Part shown: in pieces, positions 11,815 to 23,292 of the stretch
Layout: each line of letters opens with the position of its first letter
Position numbering within the stretch: position 1 is the stretch's first letter
Assembly: GCA_905221605.1 (NCBI GenBank)
Contig: CAJNDS010002135.1
Coordinates: 652,501 to 716,500 of the forward strand
DNA length: 64,000 bases
Direction of reading: 5' to 3'
Source of the DNA: Symbiodinium natans
Taxonomy: Eukaryota; Sar; Dinophyceae; Suessiales; Symbiodiniaceae
The notes under the pieces: model-generated
The model's database searches: none
What the model was told of the DNA's origin: nothing
Seen by the model: the letters and a program-made list of their open reading frames with translations, nothing else
Made by a program: the position numbers and the translations under genes

Positions 11815-12050
11815 GACCCTAAACCCTAAACCTAAACCCTAAACCCTAATCCCTGAGCCTAAACCCTAAACCCTAAACCCTAAACCCTAAACCCTAAACC
11901 CTAAACCCTAAACCCTAAACCCTAAACCCTAAACCCTAAACCCTAAACCCTAAACCCTAAGCCTTAAACCCTAAACCCTAAACCCTAAACCCTAAACCCT
12001 AAACCCTAAACCCTAAACCCTAAACCCTAAACCCTAAACCCTAAACCCTA
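11815..12050. repeat. CCCTAAA array
   Basis: About 32 units, nearly perfect after the first 50 bases. Confidence 0.97.
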
Positions 12051-14139
12051 GCAGTGAAACTTCATGGGCCCCGGCCATGATGGAGCCCTTCATCGACTGC
12101 GTGCTCTTGGGGCAGGTCTGGGAAAGGAGCCTTGCATCTTAGGATTCCAGAGACCGCCTCAACAGCTCCCGAAGCCCTAAACCATAAACCCTAAACCCTA
12201 AACCCTAAACCCCAAACCCCGAAACCCTAAACCCTAGAGCCCCCTACACCCTAAACCCCTAAAGCCCTAAACCCCCTATAGCCTGAGCACCAAACCCAAA
12301 GCTGGCACTGGGAGGTTCAGGGTACTTAGCAACCCATGATAAGTGTAGCTTTAACCCACATATAAGCCCCTTAAGTACCCCAATAGGGTTATAATAGGGC
12401 CATAGGTACAGTGATACTTGGACTGCACCCTACACCCTAAACCCTAAAACCTAAACCCTAAACCCTAAACCCTAAACACTAAAGCTGGTAGACTGAGCTC
12501 TGCGCCTCCACAGATTCAGTGGTCGCTTCCCAAGAAGGGCGGTTTAGGGTGTTTGGGGGCTTTTGAGGGATAGGGCTTTTGAGGGCGTTTTGGGGTTTTG
12601 GGTTTTTTGTAGGTCGTTTTGGGTTTTACGGTTTTTTAGGGTTTTTAGGGTTTTTAGGGTTTGTGAGGGCTTTGTAGGGGTTTTTAGGGTTTTGCGGTTT
12701 CTAGGGCTTGTGGGCGAACCTTCATTTCCTTCGCCCCCCCAGACTTACTTTGGATGTGCAAGGATACTTATATAACCCCAATGGTCACTGTACTTGTAAC
12801 ATGCTTGGGGGGACTTCGGGGCTTCGAAGGGACATTTCGTTTTTGTTTTTTAGCCTCCTCAGTTAAACCCTTACTAAGGAAACCCGCCGTGGGGCCTCAA
12901 GGTTTAGTGTTGGCGCCTTACCCTTCTTGCCCAAGTGCTTTCTGAACTCACTTGATGGAGGATTCGCCATCTTTTTTTCAAACAGGCGAGCTTGCTCAAG
13001 TCTTTTAATTCAAGCCGGACTGGAGATTGCGAAGTGAATGCGCGGGATTTAGGCTTTTGCGGTTAGGTGTTTCCCGTTTCCCTTAACCCTCAACCTAAGC
13101 TCTGAACCATAAGCCCCTATTTGGAGCTTAGCGTTTAGGTTTGGATTTGGAGTTTAGGCTAGCCAGATGTTGTCGTCCAGGCAGGTTATTGGGATTTCGG
13201 GTTTTGGGTTTAGGGTTCGCCTTGTTGAGCTGATACTTGCGGGTGCGGTTTCAGAGGGTTTCTGCATGGAGCAGTGATCATGCTAAGCTAAACCCTAAAT
13301 CCTCAACCCTAAATCAACCCTTAACCCTTAACCGTTAACCCTTAACCCTAAACCCTAAACCCTAAACCCTAAACCCTAAACCCCTCCTTAGCCCTCTCAA
13401 CTTGATGGTGGGGGAGTCGAGCGCCACCTGAGCGAACTCCGAAGGCTTGGATGCTGTAGTTGTCGGAACCGTAGATTCCGTTCGGCATATCCAGGGGGTT
13501 TTCGGGCTTAGGGCTCAGAATCCGACACCTTGCGAGTAGGGTGTAGGGTGTAGGGTTTAGGTTTTCGGGTTGAGGGTTTTAGGGTTTAGGGTTTTAGGGT
13601 TTAGGGTTTAGGGTTTAGACTTTAGGGTTTAGCGCTTACGTAGGGCTTTGGATCATGGCCTTTGAACCGAAGTGGGACCAGTCTCAGTTGCAGTTGTCGT
13701 CTCCCGCTTCACCAGTCATTCCTGACAAGGACGTTGCGGGGGATCAAGGGTTTAGGGTTTAGGGTTTAGGGTTTAGGGTTTAGGGTTTAGGGTTTAGTCT
13801 AAACCCTATATTCTACACTCCTCTGCCCTGCAACCCCAAAACACTTTCGGGTTGAGGTCTTGCGGCCTGCTGGGGTCGAATCGCTTGAGCGCTTGGGTCT
13901 TTAGGGTTTAGGGTTTAGGGTTTCGGGTTTAGGGTTTCGGGTTTAGGGTTTAGGGTTTACAAAGGCCTCTGCCCCAAAACCCAAAACCCTCGACCCTTAA
14001 CCCCGGGACCTGGGGTTTGTTTTTCGGTTTAACTAGGGTTTAGGGGAACCCTAAACCCCGAACCCTTACATCCTAAGCCCTAAACCCTAACATCTTCAGC
14101 CTCGCGGGCGGGGGGAGTGAATCGGGTTCTGGGGTTTTG
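12051..14139. repeat. Patchwork of degenerate telomere-like repeats
   Basis: Degenerate CCCTAAA near 12,175-12,235, 12,430-12,480 and 13,290-13,385 (the last with CCCTTAA). GTTTTTAGGG-like units near 12,540-12,700, TTTAGGG near 13,530-13,640, 13,750-13,800 and 13,900-13,960. A piece at about 12,350-12,425 (CCACATATAAGCCCCTTAAGT and following) has a relative at 29,638-29,705. No convincing gene. Confidence 0.75.
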
Positions 14140-14485
14140 GGACCCTAAACCCTAAACCCTAAACCCTAAACCCTAAGCCCTAAACCCTAAACCCTAAACC
14201 CTAAACCCTAAACCCTAAACCCCAAAACCTTAGGCGGTTTAGGGTTTAGGGTTTAGGGCTTAGGGTTTGGGTTTAGGATTTAGGGCTTAGGGTTTAGGGT
14301 TTAGGGTTTAGGGCTTAGGGCTTCGGGTTTCGGGTTTCGGGTTTAGGGTTTAGGGTTTAGGGTTTCGCGTTTCGGGTTTAGGGTTTAGGGTTTAGGGCTT
14401 AGGGTTTCGGGTTTCGGGTTTAGGGTTTAGAGTTTAGGGTTTCGCGTTTCGGGTTTAGGGTTTAGGGTTTAGGGCTAGGGTTTAG
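14140..14485. repeat. CCCTAAA array facing a TTTAGGG/TTTCGGG array
   Basis: CCCTAAA from about 14,143 to 14,230, then TTTAGGG mixed with TTTCGGG and CTTAGGG in an ordered pattern that is repeated at about 14,310-14,390 and 14,395-14,475. This suggests duplication of a block of mixed units. Confidence 0.9.
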
Positions 14486-14680
14486 GAATCTTAAGCCCTC
14501 AGCCCTTAAAAGCTTAAAGTTTTGGAAGCTTAAGCCCTGTAAATCTTAATGGGGGTCACACTGGATCAGGCCGTTGGCCGAGATGCTGTTGTTTTGCAGC
14601 TCACGGCCACGCTTTTTGAAGTCTAGAGGCCAGACTCAGGACACCGCCGGGATCGGAAGGAGCTAGCGTGTTCTTGCTCC

Positions 14681-14839
14681 GATTATCGGGTGCTTAAGGG
14701 AGGCGGAGGGGGGGGTATCTAACCCAAGGGTTCCCTAATACTCCGTACTGCTCTCCCCAAGCCTCCTTAAGGTTCCCTAGGTACCTACCCCCCATGAACC
14801 CATCTATGCACCCCTCCCTCCTTTAAGCACCCTATAATC
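14681..14839. mobile_element. Foldback (MITE-like) element
   Basis: Outer arms are complementary: GATTATCGGGTGCTTAAGGG at 14,681 pairs with the stretch ending CTTTAAGCACCCTATAATC at 14,839, with mismatches. Inner text also folds back (GGGTTCCCTAA against TTAAGGTTCCC). No coding capacity. Class and target site are unknown. Confidence 0.65.
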
Positions 14840-15965
14840 TTAGGGTTCAGGGTTTGCAGCTTAGGCTGCAAAAAACTTCCGTGCTCGGCGGCTGCACTGT
14901 GGATGTTCCTAGCTTCTGAGCAGCTTCGGTGCAAGGTAGCGCGACGCGCAAAGGTAGACCCGGTAGGCCCCCAAAAAAGGTGGGACTCTCGAGCCACAAG
15001 CCCTAAACCCTGCAATGTGCATGGTCAGAACCAGTTGAAACAACAATTGCAGTACCATAGGGGTGGAATCATTGCTAGTAACATTCCCTTATGGTCCCCA
15101 TATAATTATACCCCCGAGACTCTACTTTAATTATCAAGGCCCCTATACTACTCGTCGTAGACGCTTGCGAGCGCCTCGGCAGCCAGGCCGGCCCAACGTG
15201 GGGTGCTGCGTGCGGCCTCGCAGACGAAGGAAAGCCAAAGTCATATGTCGCTTGGTGCCACAGGCCTTCAGGAGGTTTAGGGTGATACCAGGGCTTTCAG
15301 GCGGGGCCACACACATCAGGAGTTCAGGAAAGTCCGGAAGGTCGGAGGGCTTCAAGAGGTTCGGGTGGTCCCCGGGACGTCGGGTTGGGGCGGGTTAAGG
15401 GGACCTACTTTTTGGATCCTCCCAAATTTCCGGACACCCATGGACCTGCAAGCACTCGCTCCGAACTGCTTGTCCGGACGCCTCTTTGACCCTATTCAGG
15501 CCTAGAGTCCCTTTATAAACCCACTGATTGCGCAGTACTGTGCAGCTAAAGCATTTCCTTGGACCCGCGTTCGTTAGACCCTAGACCCTAAACCCTCAAG
15601 CCTACGCTTTGCCTCGCGCTAGAGTGAACTCCACTCGAACAGCTTGCTCTTGCCAACCGCGAAGAGGTGATCCGAACTGGAGGCACCCGCCATGATGGAG
15701 CTGGTGCCCTGCTTTGCCTGGGGCCAGTTTTGGCGGCATCGAGGCTTATCACGCCCTAGAACGCCTAGCGTTTTAGGTTCGAGCGCTTAGGAAGGGGCAC
15801 CACTTCCTAGCCTCAAAGCCGCAAACTGCCCCCTGCACCGGATTCGCCTCTGCGGAGAGGCACAAACGACGAATGACCTTAGTCGTCCTTGTTTTTTTTT
15901 CAATTTCCCAGTGTGCTTGCGTCGCCGACTCGTGATGTCGGCTTCTTGCTGGATTCGAGCTCCGG
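14840..15965. other. Unique block, no convincing gene
   Basis: About 1.1 kb with almost no telomere motif. Overlapping frames at 15,063-15,398 (plus) and 15,143-15,355 (minus) show no domain. An AT-rich stretch lies at about 15,095-15,150. Confidence 0.5.
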
Positions 15966-16510
15966 AACTCAACCCTAGGCCCTAATCCCTAAAACCCTAA
16001 AACCCCAAAACCCCAAAACCCAAACCCTAAACCCTAAACCCTTAACCCTAAATCCTAAACCGAGGCCCGAAACCCTAAACCCAAACTAAACCCCTAAATC
16101 CTAAACCCGAGGCCCTAAGCCCCACCTTGAATCGAGCCATAGGCAAATGGTATCTGGGGTGTTACCCCTCAAGCCCCAAGCAGCTGAAGCCCTAAACCGC
16201 CTAAACCCCCTGAACCCCCTAAACCCCCTAAACCCCTTAAAACCCGCTAAACCCCTAAACCCCCTAAACCCCCTAAACCCCCTAAACCCCCTAAACCCCC
16301 TAAACCCCCCAAACCCCCTAAACCCCCTAAACCCCCTAAACCCCCTAAACCCCCTAAACCCCCTAAATCCTAAGCCCTAAACCCTAAACCCTAACCCTAA
16401 TCAAGTCCTAAACCCTAAGCCCTAAACCCTAAACCCTAGTTAAGTCCTAAACCCTAAGCCCTAAACCCTGAACCCTAGTTGAGTCCTAAACCCTAAGCCC
16501 TAAACCCTAT
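15966..16510. repeat. Telomere-variant arrays: 9-bp CCCCCTAAA and 35-bp higher-order unit
   Basis: Degenerate CCCTAAA to 16,130; a homogeneous run based on CCCCCTAAA (9 bp) at about 16,200-16,365; then about three copies of a roughly 35-bp unit of CCCTAAG and CCCTAAA separated by CCCTAGTTAAGT (16,400-16,505). Confidence 0.9.
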
Positions 16511-17359
16511 GCATCTTCATGCTCAGCAACTCAGCAAGAAACGACTGCAGGGAAAGGCATGTCTTCAGGCAGCTCCGTTCAGGCCCGCGGGCGCCAGGGT
16601 GCACCGGCTGGAACTCTCAAGGGTTTAGGGTTTAGGGTTTAGGGTTTAGGGTTTAGGGGTTAAACCAGGGGTTAGGGTTTAGGGCCTACTCGCGGGGTTT
16701 AGGGTTATGGTATGAGGTTTAGGACTCTAGGGAGCCTAGGGATTTTTGTTTCGGGGCTTGCTCTCCGATTTGGGCGTGTCCTGAAGGCTTGGTGATCAGA
16801 GGGTTTATGGGGGGGCGTCGGATGTGCCCTGAACATCTCAACCCTAAGACCCTAAACCCTAAACCCGAATTAAACCCTAGATGCTGTTACAGGCCAGGCT
16901 GCACCGCCCTATACCCTAGGGTTTAGGGTTTAGGGCGTAGAGTCTAGGGTCAGGGGTTTGGTTCATAGGTTTCGGGTTGAGGGTTTAGGGCGCATGTAGA
17001 GGTTCAGAGCTCTAGGGCTTAGACCTAGAAGATGTAAGGGTTACCTGATAAAACCCTGAACCCCAACAGGTAGCCCTAAACCCTACACCCTAGACCCTAA
17101 ACATCCCAAAAGTTAGGTTACCGACACGGCTTCAGGCAATCGGGTCGAGACCCCCAAACACGGGCTTTAGCCCTGAAGGCCCCTTATCCTCCGTCAACCC
17201 TTGACCCCAAACACTGAACCCTCCTTTGGGGCTTGTTTAGGGTTTAGGGTTTAGGGTTTAGGGTTTCGGGTTTAGGGTTTAGGGTGTAGGGTTCAGGGTT
17301 CAGGGCTTAGAGCTTCGGGTCTCGGAGTTGGGGTTTAGGGCTTCGGGTTCAGGGTTGCG
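16511..17359. repeat. Patchwork of TTTAGGG patches and unique pieces
   Basis: TTTAGGG near 16,620-16,660, 16,918-16,935 and 17,230-17,290. No gene seen. Confidence 0.7.

Positions 17360-17390
<31 letters not shown>
17360..17390. repeat. Poly-C tract, 31 bases
   Basis: An uninterrupted run of 31 C. Its exact length is likely to be unreliable in any assembly. Confidence 0.95.
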
Positions 17391-17391
<1 letters not shown>

Positions 17392-17454
17392 CCCCCCACC
17401 CTCAGCTCCCCCAGCCCCACGGCGATGAAGGGTCCGGTTTAGGGCTTCAGCCCT

Positions 17455-17590
17455 AAACCCTAAACCCTAAACCCTAAACCCTAAACCCTAAACCCTAAAC
17501 CCTAAACCCTAAACCCTAAACCCTAAACCCTAAACCCTAAACCCTAAACCCTAAACCCTAAACCCGAAACCCTAAACCCTAAACCCTACA
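17455..17590. repeat. CCCTAAA array
   Basis: About 19 units ending directly at the left end of the inverted-repeat element that follows. Confidence 0.95.
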
Positions 17591-17594
17591 GAAA

Positions 17595-19776
17595 GGACTG
17601 TTGTGAGGCGGAGTTGTTGGGTAGTTTTCAGTCATTTAATAAGGTTTAGGGGTTAGTAAACGCTTACAACTTTAAACTTATGGCCTCACAACAGTCCATT
17701 CATAAGTGGGAATCTTGACCATGATGTTTGGCATACATGATTTGGGGGGTGGGGGGGGGGAGGGGGTCCTTGGAAGTTGGCCCATCTTGGCAAGACCTCC
17801 CCCCCTCGCCCCCCCCCCCCCCACCCCCCCCCCCCCTCCCCTCCCCCCCCCCCTCAAGCGTAACAGCCGTAGCTGTGCCACAGTTGGTTTGCTTTCACGT
17901 ATTTCCAGACCTGTTATTCGGAAGTTCCCTGCTTTCGAAACACAGCCTTTGTTTCGAAACACAGCCCCTGTTTCGAAACATGGATGTCACAGCCACAACT
18001 GCTTCACAAAACGATATCCAATCTCACCTTGGTTCCAGCGCTATATCTGAAGGTTGCGATGTCACATGTGCGAGTAAAAGGATATCTGCTCATAGTATTC
18101 TCGCGTCCCCGGGGCCTACAGGACATGTCTTGATGATGTGGGTGCTAATAATGTAGGGTTATAAGGTTAAAAATCCTATAGAGTTTAGCGTTATGACCCT
18201 AAACCCTATATGCTTTAAGGCTTAAGGAAAACAGTAAAGTGGTTAAATCACTGAGGGACTAGGGTTACGTTTTTGCAATGCCCTAAACCTTAAACTCTAA
18301 ACCTTTAACCTCTTATAGGGTTTAAACCCTAAAGGGCTAACCCGGTAGGGTAGATAAACCCTGACCCGAAAGGGGCCCTATAGGGTTTAAGGCTTAACCT
18401 AGTTTGAATGCCCAAACTTAAATTTAAATCCCCAGGCCTTAAACCTCTGAAAACCTTATAGGGCTTAAAGGCTTTAATGCCTAAACCTGATGTATTTAAG
18501 GTCTGGGCATTTATACATTCAGCATTAGAACCCTAAACCCTTTATGCTGTAAGGCTTAAGGAAAACAGTAGGCTAAAGCCTATATGCTTTAATCAAGGCT
18601 TAAGGAAAGCAGTAAAATGATTAAATCCCTGAGGGTCTAAGGTTACGTTTTTGCAATGCCCTAAACCTTACACTCTAAACCTTTAACCTCTTACAGGGTT
18701 TAAATCCTATAGGGTTAAACCTTTAAAAACCTTATAGGGCTTAAATGTTTTAATGCCTAAACCTGATGTACCTAAGGTGTGGGCATTTATACCTTCAGCG
18801 TTATAACCCTAAACCCTATCTGCTGTAAAGCTTAAGGTAAACAGTAGGGTTTAAGTCCAAGGCCTATAATATGGGGTTGTATCAAAACCCCGCGCAGTCG
18901 ATTTTGAAAGGAATTGCCCGAAGCGTTTGGGCCGTGCTTCTGACTCGTAAAACGATAATCAAGAAAATAAACCGATAACTTTGTAGTAACAGGGCGGGCA
19001 GGCGCTATTCCAGCGATAAGCTTGTACTACAAATACATGAAAACATTGAAAACCCAGCCTGCTCAGCTTGCACTACAAATCAACGGAAACCTAGCCGGTT
19101 TCAGTACTAAGCTTGTACAACAAATCAATGAAAACCCAGCCTGCTCAGGGGCACGTCCGTTCCAGTACTAAGCTTGTACTACAAATCAAGGAAAACCCAA
19201 TCGGCTCACGGGAACGTCGGTTCCAGTACTAAGCTTGTACTACAAATCAACGAAAACCCAACCGGCTCACGGGAACGTCGGTTCCAGTACTAAGCTTGTA
19301 GGATGAATAGATTTAACTCTGGGTTTTTATACAACCCCATATAGGGTTATAAGGTTCTTATCCTATAGAGTTTAGCGTTATAACCCTAAACCCAAACACT
19401 ATATGCTTTCAGGATCTTTCAGGCTTAAGGAAAACAGTAAAGTGATTAAATCCCTGAGGGTTACGTTTTTGCAATGCCCTAAACCTTAAACTCTAAACCT
19501 TTAACCTCTTATAGGGTTTAAACCCTGTAGGGCTGCACCATAGGGTTTAAGGTTTAACCTAGGTTGAATGCCCAAACCTGAATTTAATTCAACCTTTAAA
19601 AGCCTTGTAAGGCTTAAAGGTTTTAATGTCTAAACCTGATGCACCTCAGGTCAGGGCATTTATACCGTCGGCGTTATAACCCTAAACCCTCGTACATCTG
19701 CTTTGCACTCGCAACAAAATCAACTTCATCCAAAACACTGCATCACATTCAAAAAAACTCCGCCTCACAACAGTCC
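17595..19776. mobile_element. AT-richer element with 21-bp terminal inverted repeats
   Basis: The left end 17,595-17,615 (beginning GGACTGTTGTGAGGC) is the exact reverse complement of 19,756-19,776. A further inverted copy of the outer 15 bases lies inside at about 17,683-17,697, so the first 103 bases could themselves be a small foldback unit. The interior holds a C/G-rich stretch (17,745-17,855), three diverged copies of a roughly 350-bp AT-rich unit (about 18,172-18,540, 18,530-18,850 and 19,335-19,690; each with AAGGAAAACAGTAAAGTG-like and TTACGTTTTTGCAATGCCC text), and a 61-bp tandem array. No transposase frame is present, so a non-autonomous DNA transposon is the likeliest reading. I could not identify a clear target-site duplication. 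Confidence 0.75.
19010..19302. repeat. 61-bp tandem array with internal palindrome
   Basis: Five copies, the first two diverged and shorter, the last three spaced exactly 61 bp apart (unit starts 19,162, 19,223 and 19,284). Each good unit has AGCTTGTACTACAAATCAA and GGGAACGTCGGTTCC, the latter a five-base stem around a four-base loop. It lies inside the inverted-repeat element. Confidence 0.92.
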
Positions 19777-20585
19777 CCTCTCAAACCCTAAACCCTAAAC
19801 CCTAAACCCTAAACCCTAAGCCCTAAGCCCTAAGCCCTAAGCCCTAAGCCCTAAGCCCTAAACCCTAAACCCTAAACCCTAAACCCTAAGTTGAGCTCAA
19901 CGAATGGCTCCTTCTGGTTTGCGGGGGGGTTGTATGAGCCGGAGGCTCTTATATAAGTGTAGAGGAAGAACGGCCACCCCCTTGGTGCACTTCTTGCTCC
20001 CTTGCGTCGTAGGGTTTAGGGTTTAGGGTTTGGGGTTTAGGGTTTAGGGTTTAGGGTTTGGGGTTTAGGGTTTAGGGTTTAGGGTTTAGGGTTTAGGGTT
20101 TAGGGTTTCGGGTCAAGGTTTCAGGTTGAAGGTTTTAAATAGTTGAGGCTTGGGTTTTGGGTTTTGAGTTGAGGCTTTCAGGGCTCGGGATCTGGGGCCA
20201 TTACTGTAGAACCCTAAACCCTAAACCCGAAACGCTAAACCCTAAACCCTAAACCCTAAACCCTAAACCCTAAACCCTAAACCCTAAACCCTCAACCAGG
20301 CAACCTAAAAGTTCCAGCTGGCGAGAAAAGTTGAAACGCTGTCAGGGGGAGTGCGCGGTTACCAGGTCCTGCTATGAGTGGACAGGATCCGGCACACCCC
20401 GTCACTGTGGGAGCCTCTTGGTGTTTCGGGCTTGGGGTTTAGGGTTTGGGGTTTAGGGGTTTAGGGTTTAGGGTTTAGGGTTTAGGGTTTAGGGTCTAGG
20501 GGTTTAGGGTTTAGGGTTTATGGTTTAGGGTTTAAGGTTCAGGGTTTGGGGCTTAGGGTTTGGGTTACCTAGACGTACCCTAAAC
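19777..20585. repeat. Telomere-like arrays
   Basis: CCCTAAA/CCCTAAG 19,785-19,880, TTTAGGG 20,010-20,110, CCCTAAA 20,212-20,292, TTTAGGG 20,430-20,580. Near 19,935 the palindrome GAGCCGGAGGCTC appears in the orientation opposite to the dispersed elements. Confidence 0.9.
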
Positions 20586-21000
20586 CTTGTGGTGTGCTTT
20601 GTGCAGCTGTTTTCTGAGGCTCCTTTCAAGTTTGCGCGGAGCTACACCATGGACGCAAACTGCGCAAAACCGGCGTGATGAGTTGCTATATCCCCCTTGG
20701 GATTTGTTTTTATTTTGTTATATGAAACCCAAGAGGACATTAAACATAGTGTTTTTATTAAGGCTCTAAGGGGAACATAGGTTGGAGTTGACAAGCTGAA
20801 TGACTCCTGTCGTGAAAGTCTTACGCGGCCACCTAAACACATACAAGCCCAAAACCCCAATCCCACAATCCCAACGATCTGCCTCAACCACAATACAATA
20901 CTTTGTCATAGTTGAACGTTGTGCATTTTTCAGGGTACTTAAACCCAATATGGAATATAGATTAAAATTTTTGATACTATTCCAACCATGAACAGTATAA
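20586..21000. other. Unique block, no convincing gene
   Basis: Frames of 60-83 codons overlap on both strands without recognisable domains. Confidence 0.5.
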
Positions 21001-21817
21001 ACCCAAAACCCTTTACCTTAAGCCTGTCTCTCTGTTTAGGGTTTAGGGTTCAGCGAAACCCGTTACCCTAGAGATTGAATAGCCGCTGTCTTGCGTTTCC
21101 GTCCGTATGCAGCCCAGCATCCTTTGTACAGCTGTTGGCAAGATACGCAACATGGTCCCTGACACGCGTTTTACGGAGTCTGGGTTCTTAGACCCTAAAC
21201 CCTAAACCCTCAACCCTAAACCCCAAACGCGAAACCCTAAACCCTAAACCCTAAACCCAGCAGCTTGGGCGTGGTGGTGCGAGGTGAGGTGTAGGATTTC
21301 CAGTGTTTGGGTAGGCCCTGCAACCCCCAACCCCTTATCACTCCTGAGCCCTGAACCCTAAACCCTAAACCCTAAACCCTAAACCCTAAACCCTAAACCC
21401 CAAACCCTAAACCCTAAACCAACCCTGAAGCAACCAAGAAAGCCCAGAGCGTGCTTGTTAGGGAACCAGAAGCGCGCCGAGTTCTTGTCCTGTGAGTTTC
21501 AAGGCAGCGATGCGGTCTTTCGGCCCCAAAACCTTGACATGATGGGGGTCTTATTCCCCTAAACCCTAAGCCCTGAATCCTAAGCCCTATAGGGTTTAGG
21601 GTTTAGGTTTAGGGTTTAGGGTTTTGGGTTTAGGGTTTAGGTTTAGGGTTTAGGGTTTAGGGTTAGGGTTTAGGGTTTAGGGTTTAGGGTTTAGGGTTTA
21701 GGGTTTAGGGTTTAGGGTTATATACCCTGAATTTTGAACATCGTGCTCGCTCGCCTCAAAGTTGCCCCATCGCCTGTTAGACTCTTGGGCTCGTGTGGAC
21801 TCTGACTGTTTGGGGTC
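21001..21817. repeat. Telomere-like arrays and unique pieces
   Basis: CCCTAAA at 21,190-21,260 and 21,355-21,425. TTTAGGG at 21,590-21,720. No gene seen in between. Confidence 0.8.
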
Positions 21818-21930
21818 TACCCAAAGACTCCAATATCCCTTAATTAAGGAATGTACCTTAAATTCTAGTAGGATCCCTAGTCTGATTTAAGGTATATTCC
21901 TTATTTAAGGGATATTGGAGTCTTTGGGTA
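21818..21930. mobile_element. Near-perfect 113-bp foldback element
   Basis: A left arm of about 46 bases beginning TACCCAAAGACTCCAATATC pairs with the right arm ending GATATTGGAGTCTTTGGGTA, with about two or three mismatches and a loop of about 20 bases. AT-rich, no coding capacity. MITE-like or the DNA of a hairpin RNA. The high arm identity suggests it is recent or under constraint. Confidence 0.85.
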
Positions 21931-22925
21931 CGCTGGCATAAGTGTATGTACACAAGCTAGAATCCTTCTGATGGTGGCTCATGTAAGTTCTGTAGCACGA
22001 CGCCGGCAAAGGGCTTAGAGTCTAGAGGGTTTTTCAGGTACTTTCAAAGCCAATTAACCCTAAACCCTAAACCCTCAACCCTAAACCCTCAACCCTAAAC
22101 CCTAAACCCTAAACCCTCATGGATGCTCGCGCAGCACGGCAAACGGCCGCATCGGTAGATATCTCGGCGCAACGTGCTGAGATCTTGCAAAGATACCCAG
22201 ACAAGCGAATGAGTAAGCCTCAGTAGGATTTCCTGTGCCCACTAGAAAAAGCCTCAGTAACGTGCAATAAGGCAACTGGGGATCCCAGTACTTGTAGGTA
22301 TGTACGTACATTTGAGTACAATTTCGCACTCAGTCTTCGCAACCTTGCCGTTGGCGGAGGTTGTCTGAGCCTTTGAATCTTCTCGCCCTCCACAGCCTCG
22401 TAGGTGGTGCTGGGAGCCGAACTGCTCGGATTCTGCGGCAGCTTCTGGCGTTCTCGGCGCCATCTACAGAATTCTCTTGCACAGAATCCCATGGACAAAT
22501 CGACATTCGCGCGAATTCTATTTGCCAGCACGGTGCGTGATGCTGTGCAGCCATGCGTTCCGGCGCATTCCTGCGATCGTGGCACCTTTAGGGTTTAGGT
22601 TTTGGGTTTAGGGTTTAGGGTTTAGGGTTTAGGGTTTAGGGTTTAGGGTTTTTTAGGGTTTAGGCAGCCCCAAATCCTGGGACCCAGAGTCGGCCCTGAC
22701 TTGTGCCCCTTCTGTTTAGGGTTTCGGCTCCCTTCTAAGCCCCTTTAACCCAAAAGGGACATTCCCCTTTTTATTCCTCGGTTTCTCTTGGGCCCAAAAA
22801 CCCGAACCCTGAAATCCTGCACCTCACAGCCCTCGCACCAAAGCCCCTAAACCCTAAACCCTAAACCCTAAACCCTAAACCCTAAACCCTAAACCCTAAA
22901 CCCTAAATCTTAAACCCTAAACCCT
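21931..22925. other. Unique block (22,120-22,585) between telomere-like arrays
   Basis: CCCTAAA 22,055-22,118, TTTAGGG 22,585-22,660, CCCTAAA 22,850-22,925. The middle block has a 121-codon minus frame (22,220-22,585) and overlapping frames on both strands. No domain recognised. The piece at 22,700-22,800 belongs to the low-copy family also seen near 1,700 and 24,260. Confidence 0.5.
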
Positions 22926-23292
22926 AAATTTAAGAGCCTCCGGCTCAAGCCGCCGACGCGCTGGAGCATAGTTGAGAGGTCTACACCCGCTCGCATGGTT
23001 CGAAGATCATCCCAGCCTGCTCAACAGAGTTTTGTGAAACGTTTGGGGGGGGGTAGGGGGTAGCACCAGGACAAGCTGGTGCAGAAAACGCTGATTTTGC
23101 TGAGGGCGCCCCTACCCCCTGTGCTGAACCGCCTGTTTACGCTGTGCGGGTAGCGCGGTCCTCCACGAAAAAAATGTGCACCGACCCCCCCCACCCCCCC
23201 CCCACCCCCGCCCCTGTTTTGGGGGGTAACTATTGAAAGAGGGACGTTTTCACCTCCTTTTCCCATCCAACACGCCCCCAGGGTCTGCGGAC
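22926..23292 (+). mobile_element. Dispersed element, copy A (about 370 bp)
   Basis: Begins TTTAAGAGCCTCCGGCTC, contains GGAGCATAGTTGAGA, a G-rich GGGGGGTAGGGGGTAGCACC stretch and a C-rich stretch, and ends in CACCTCCTTTTCCCATCC and a GGGTC(T/G)GCGGACC end. It is bordered on both sides by CCCTAAA. The related copies at 26,991 and 27,650 share both ends, which defines the element. No coding capacity, possibly a SINE or other non-autonomous unit. Confidence 0.75.
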
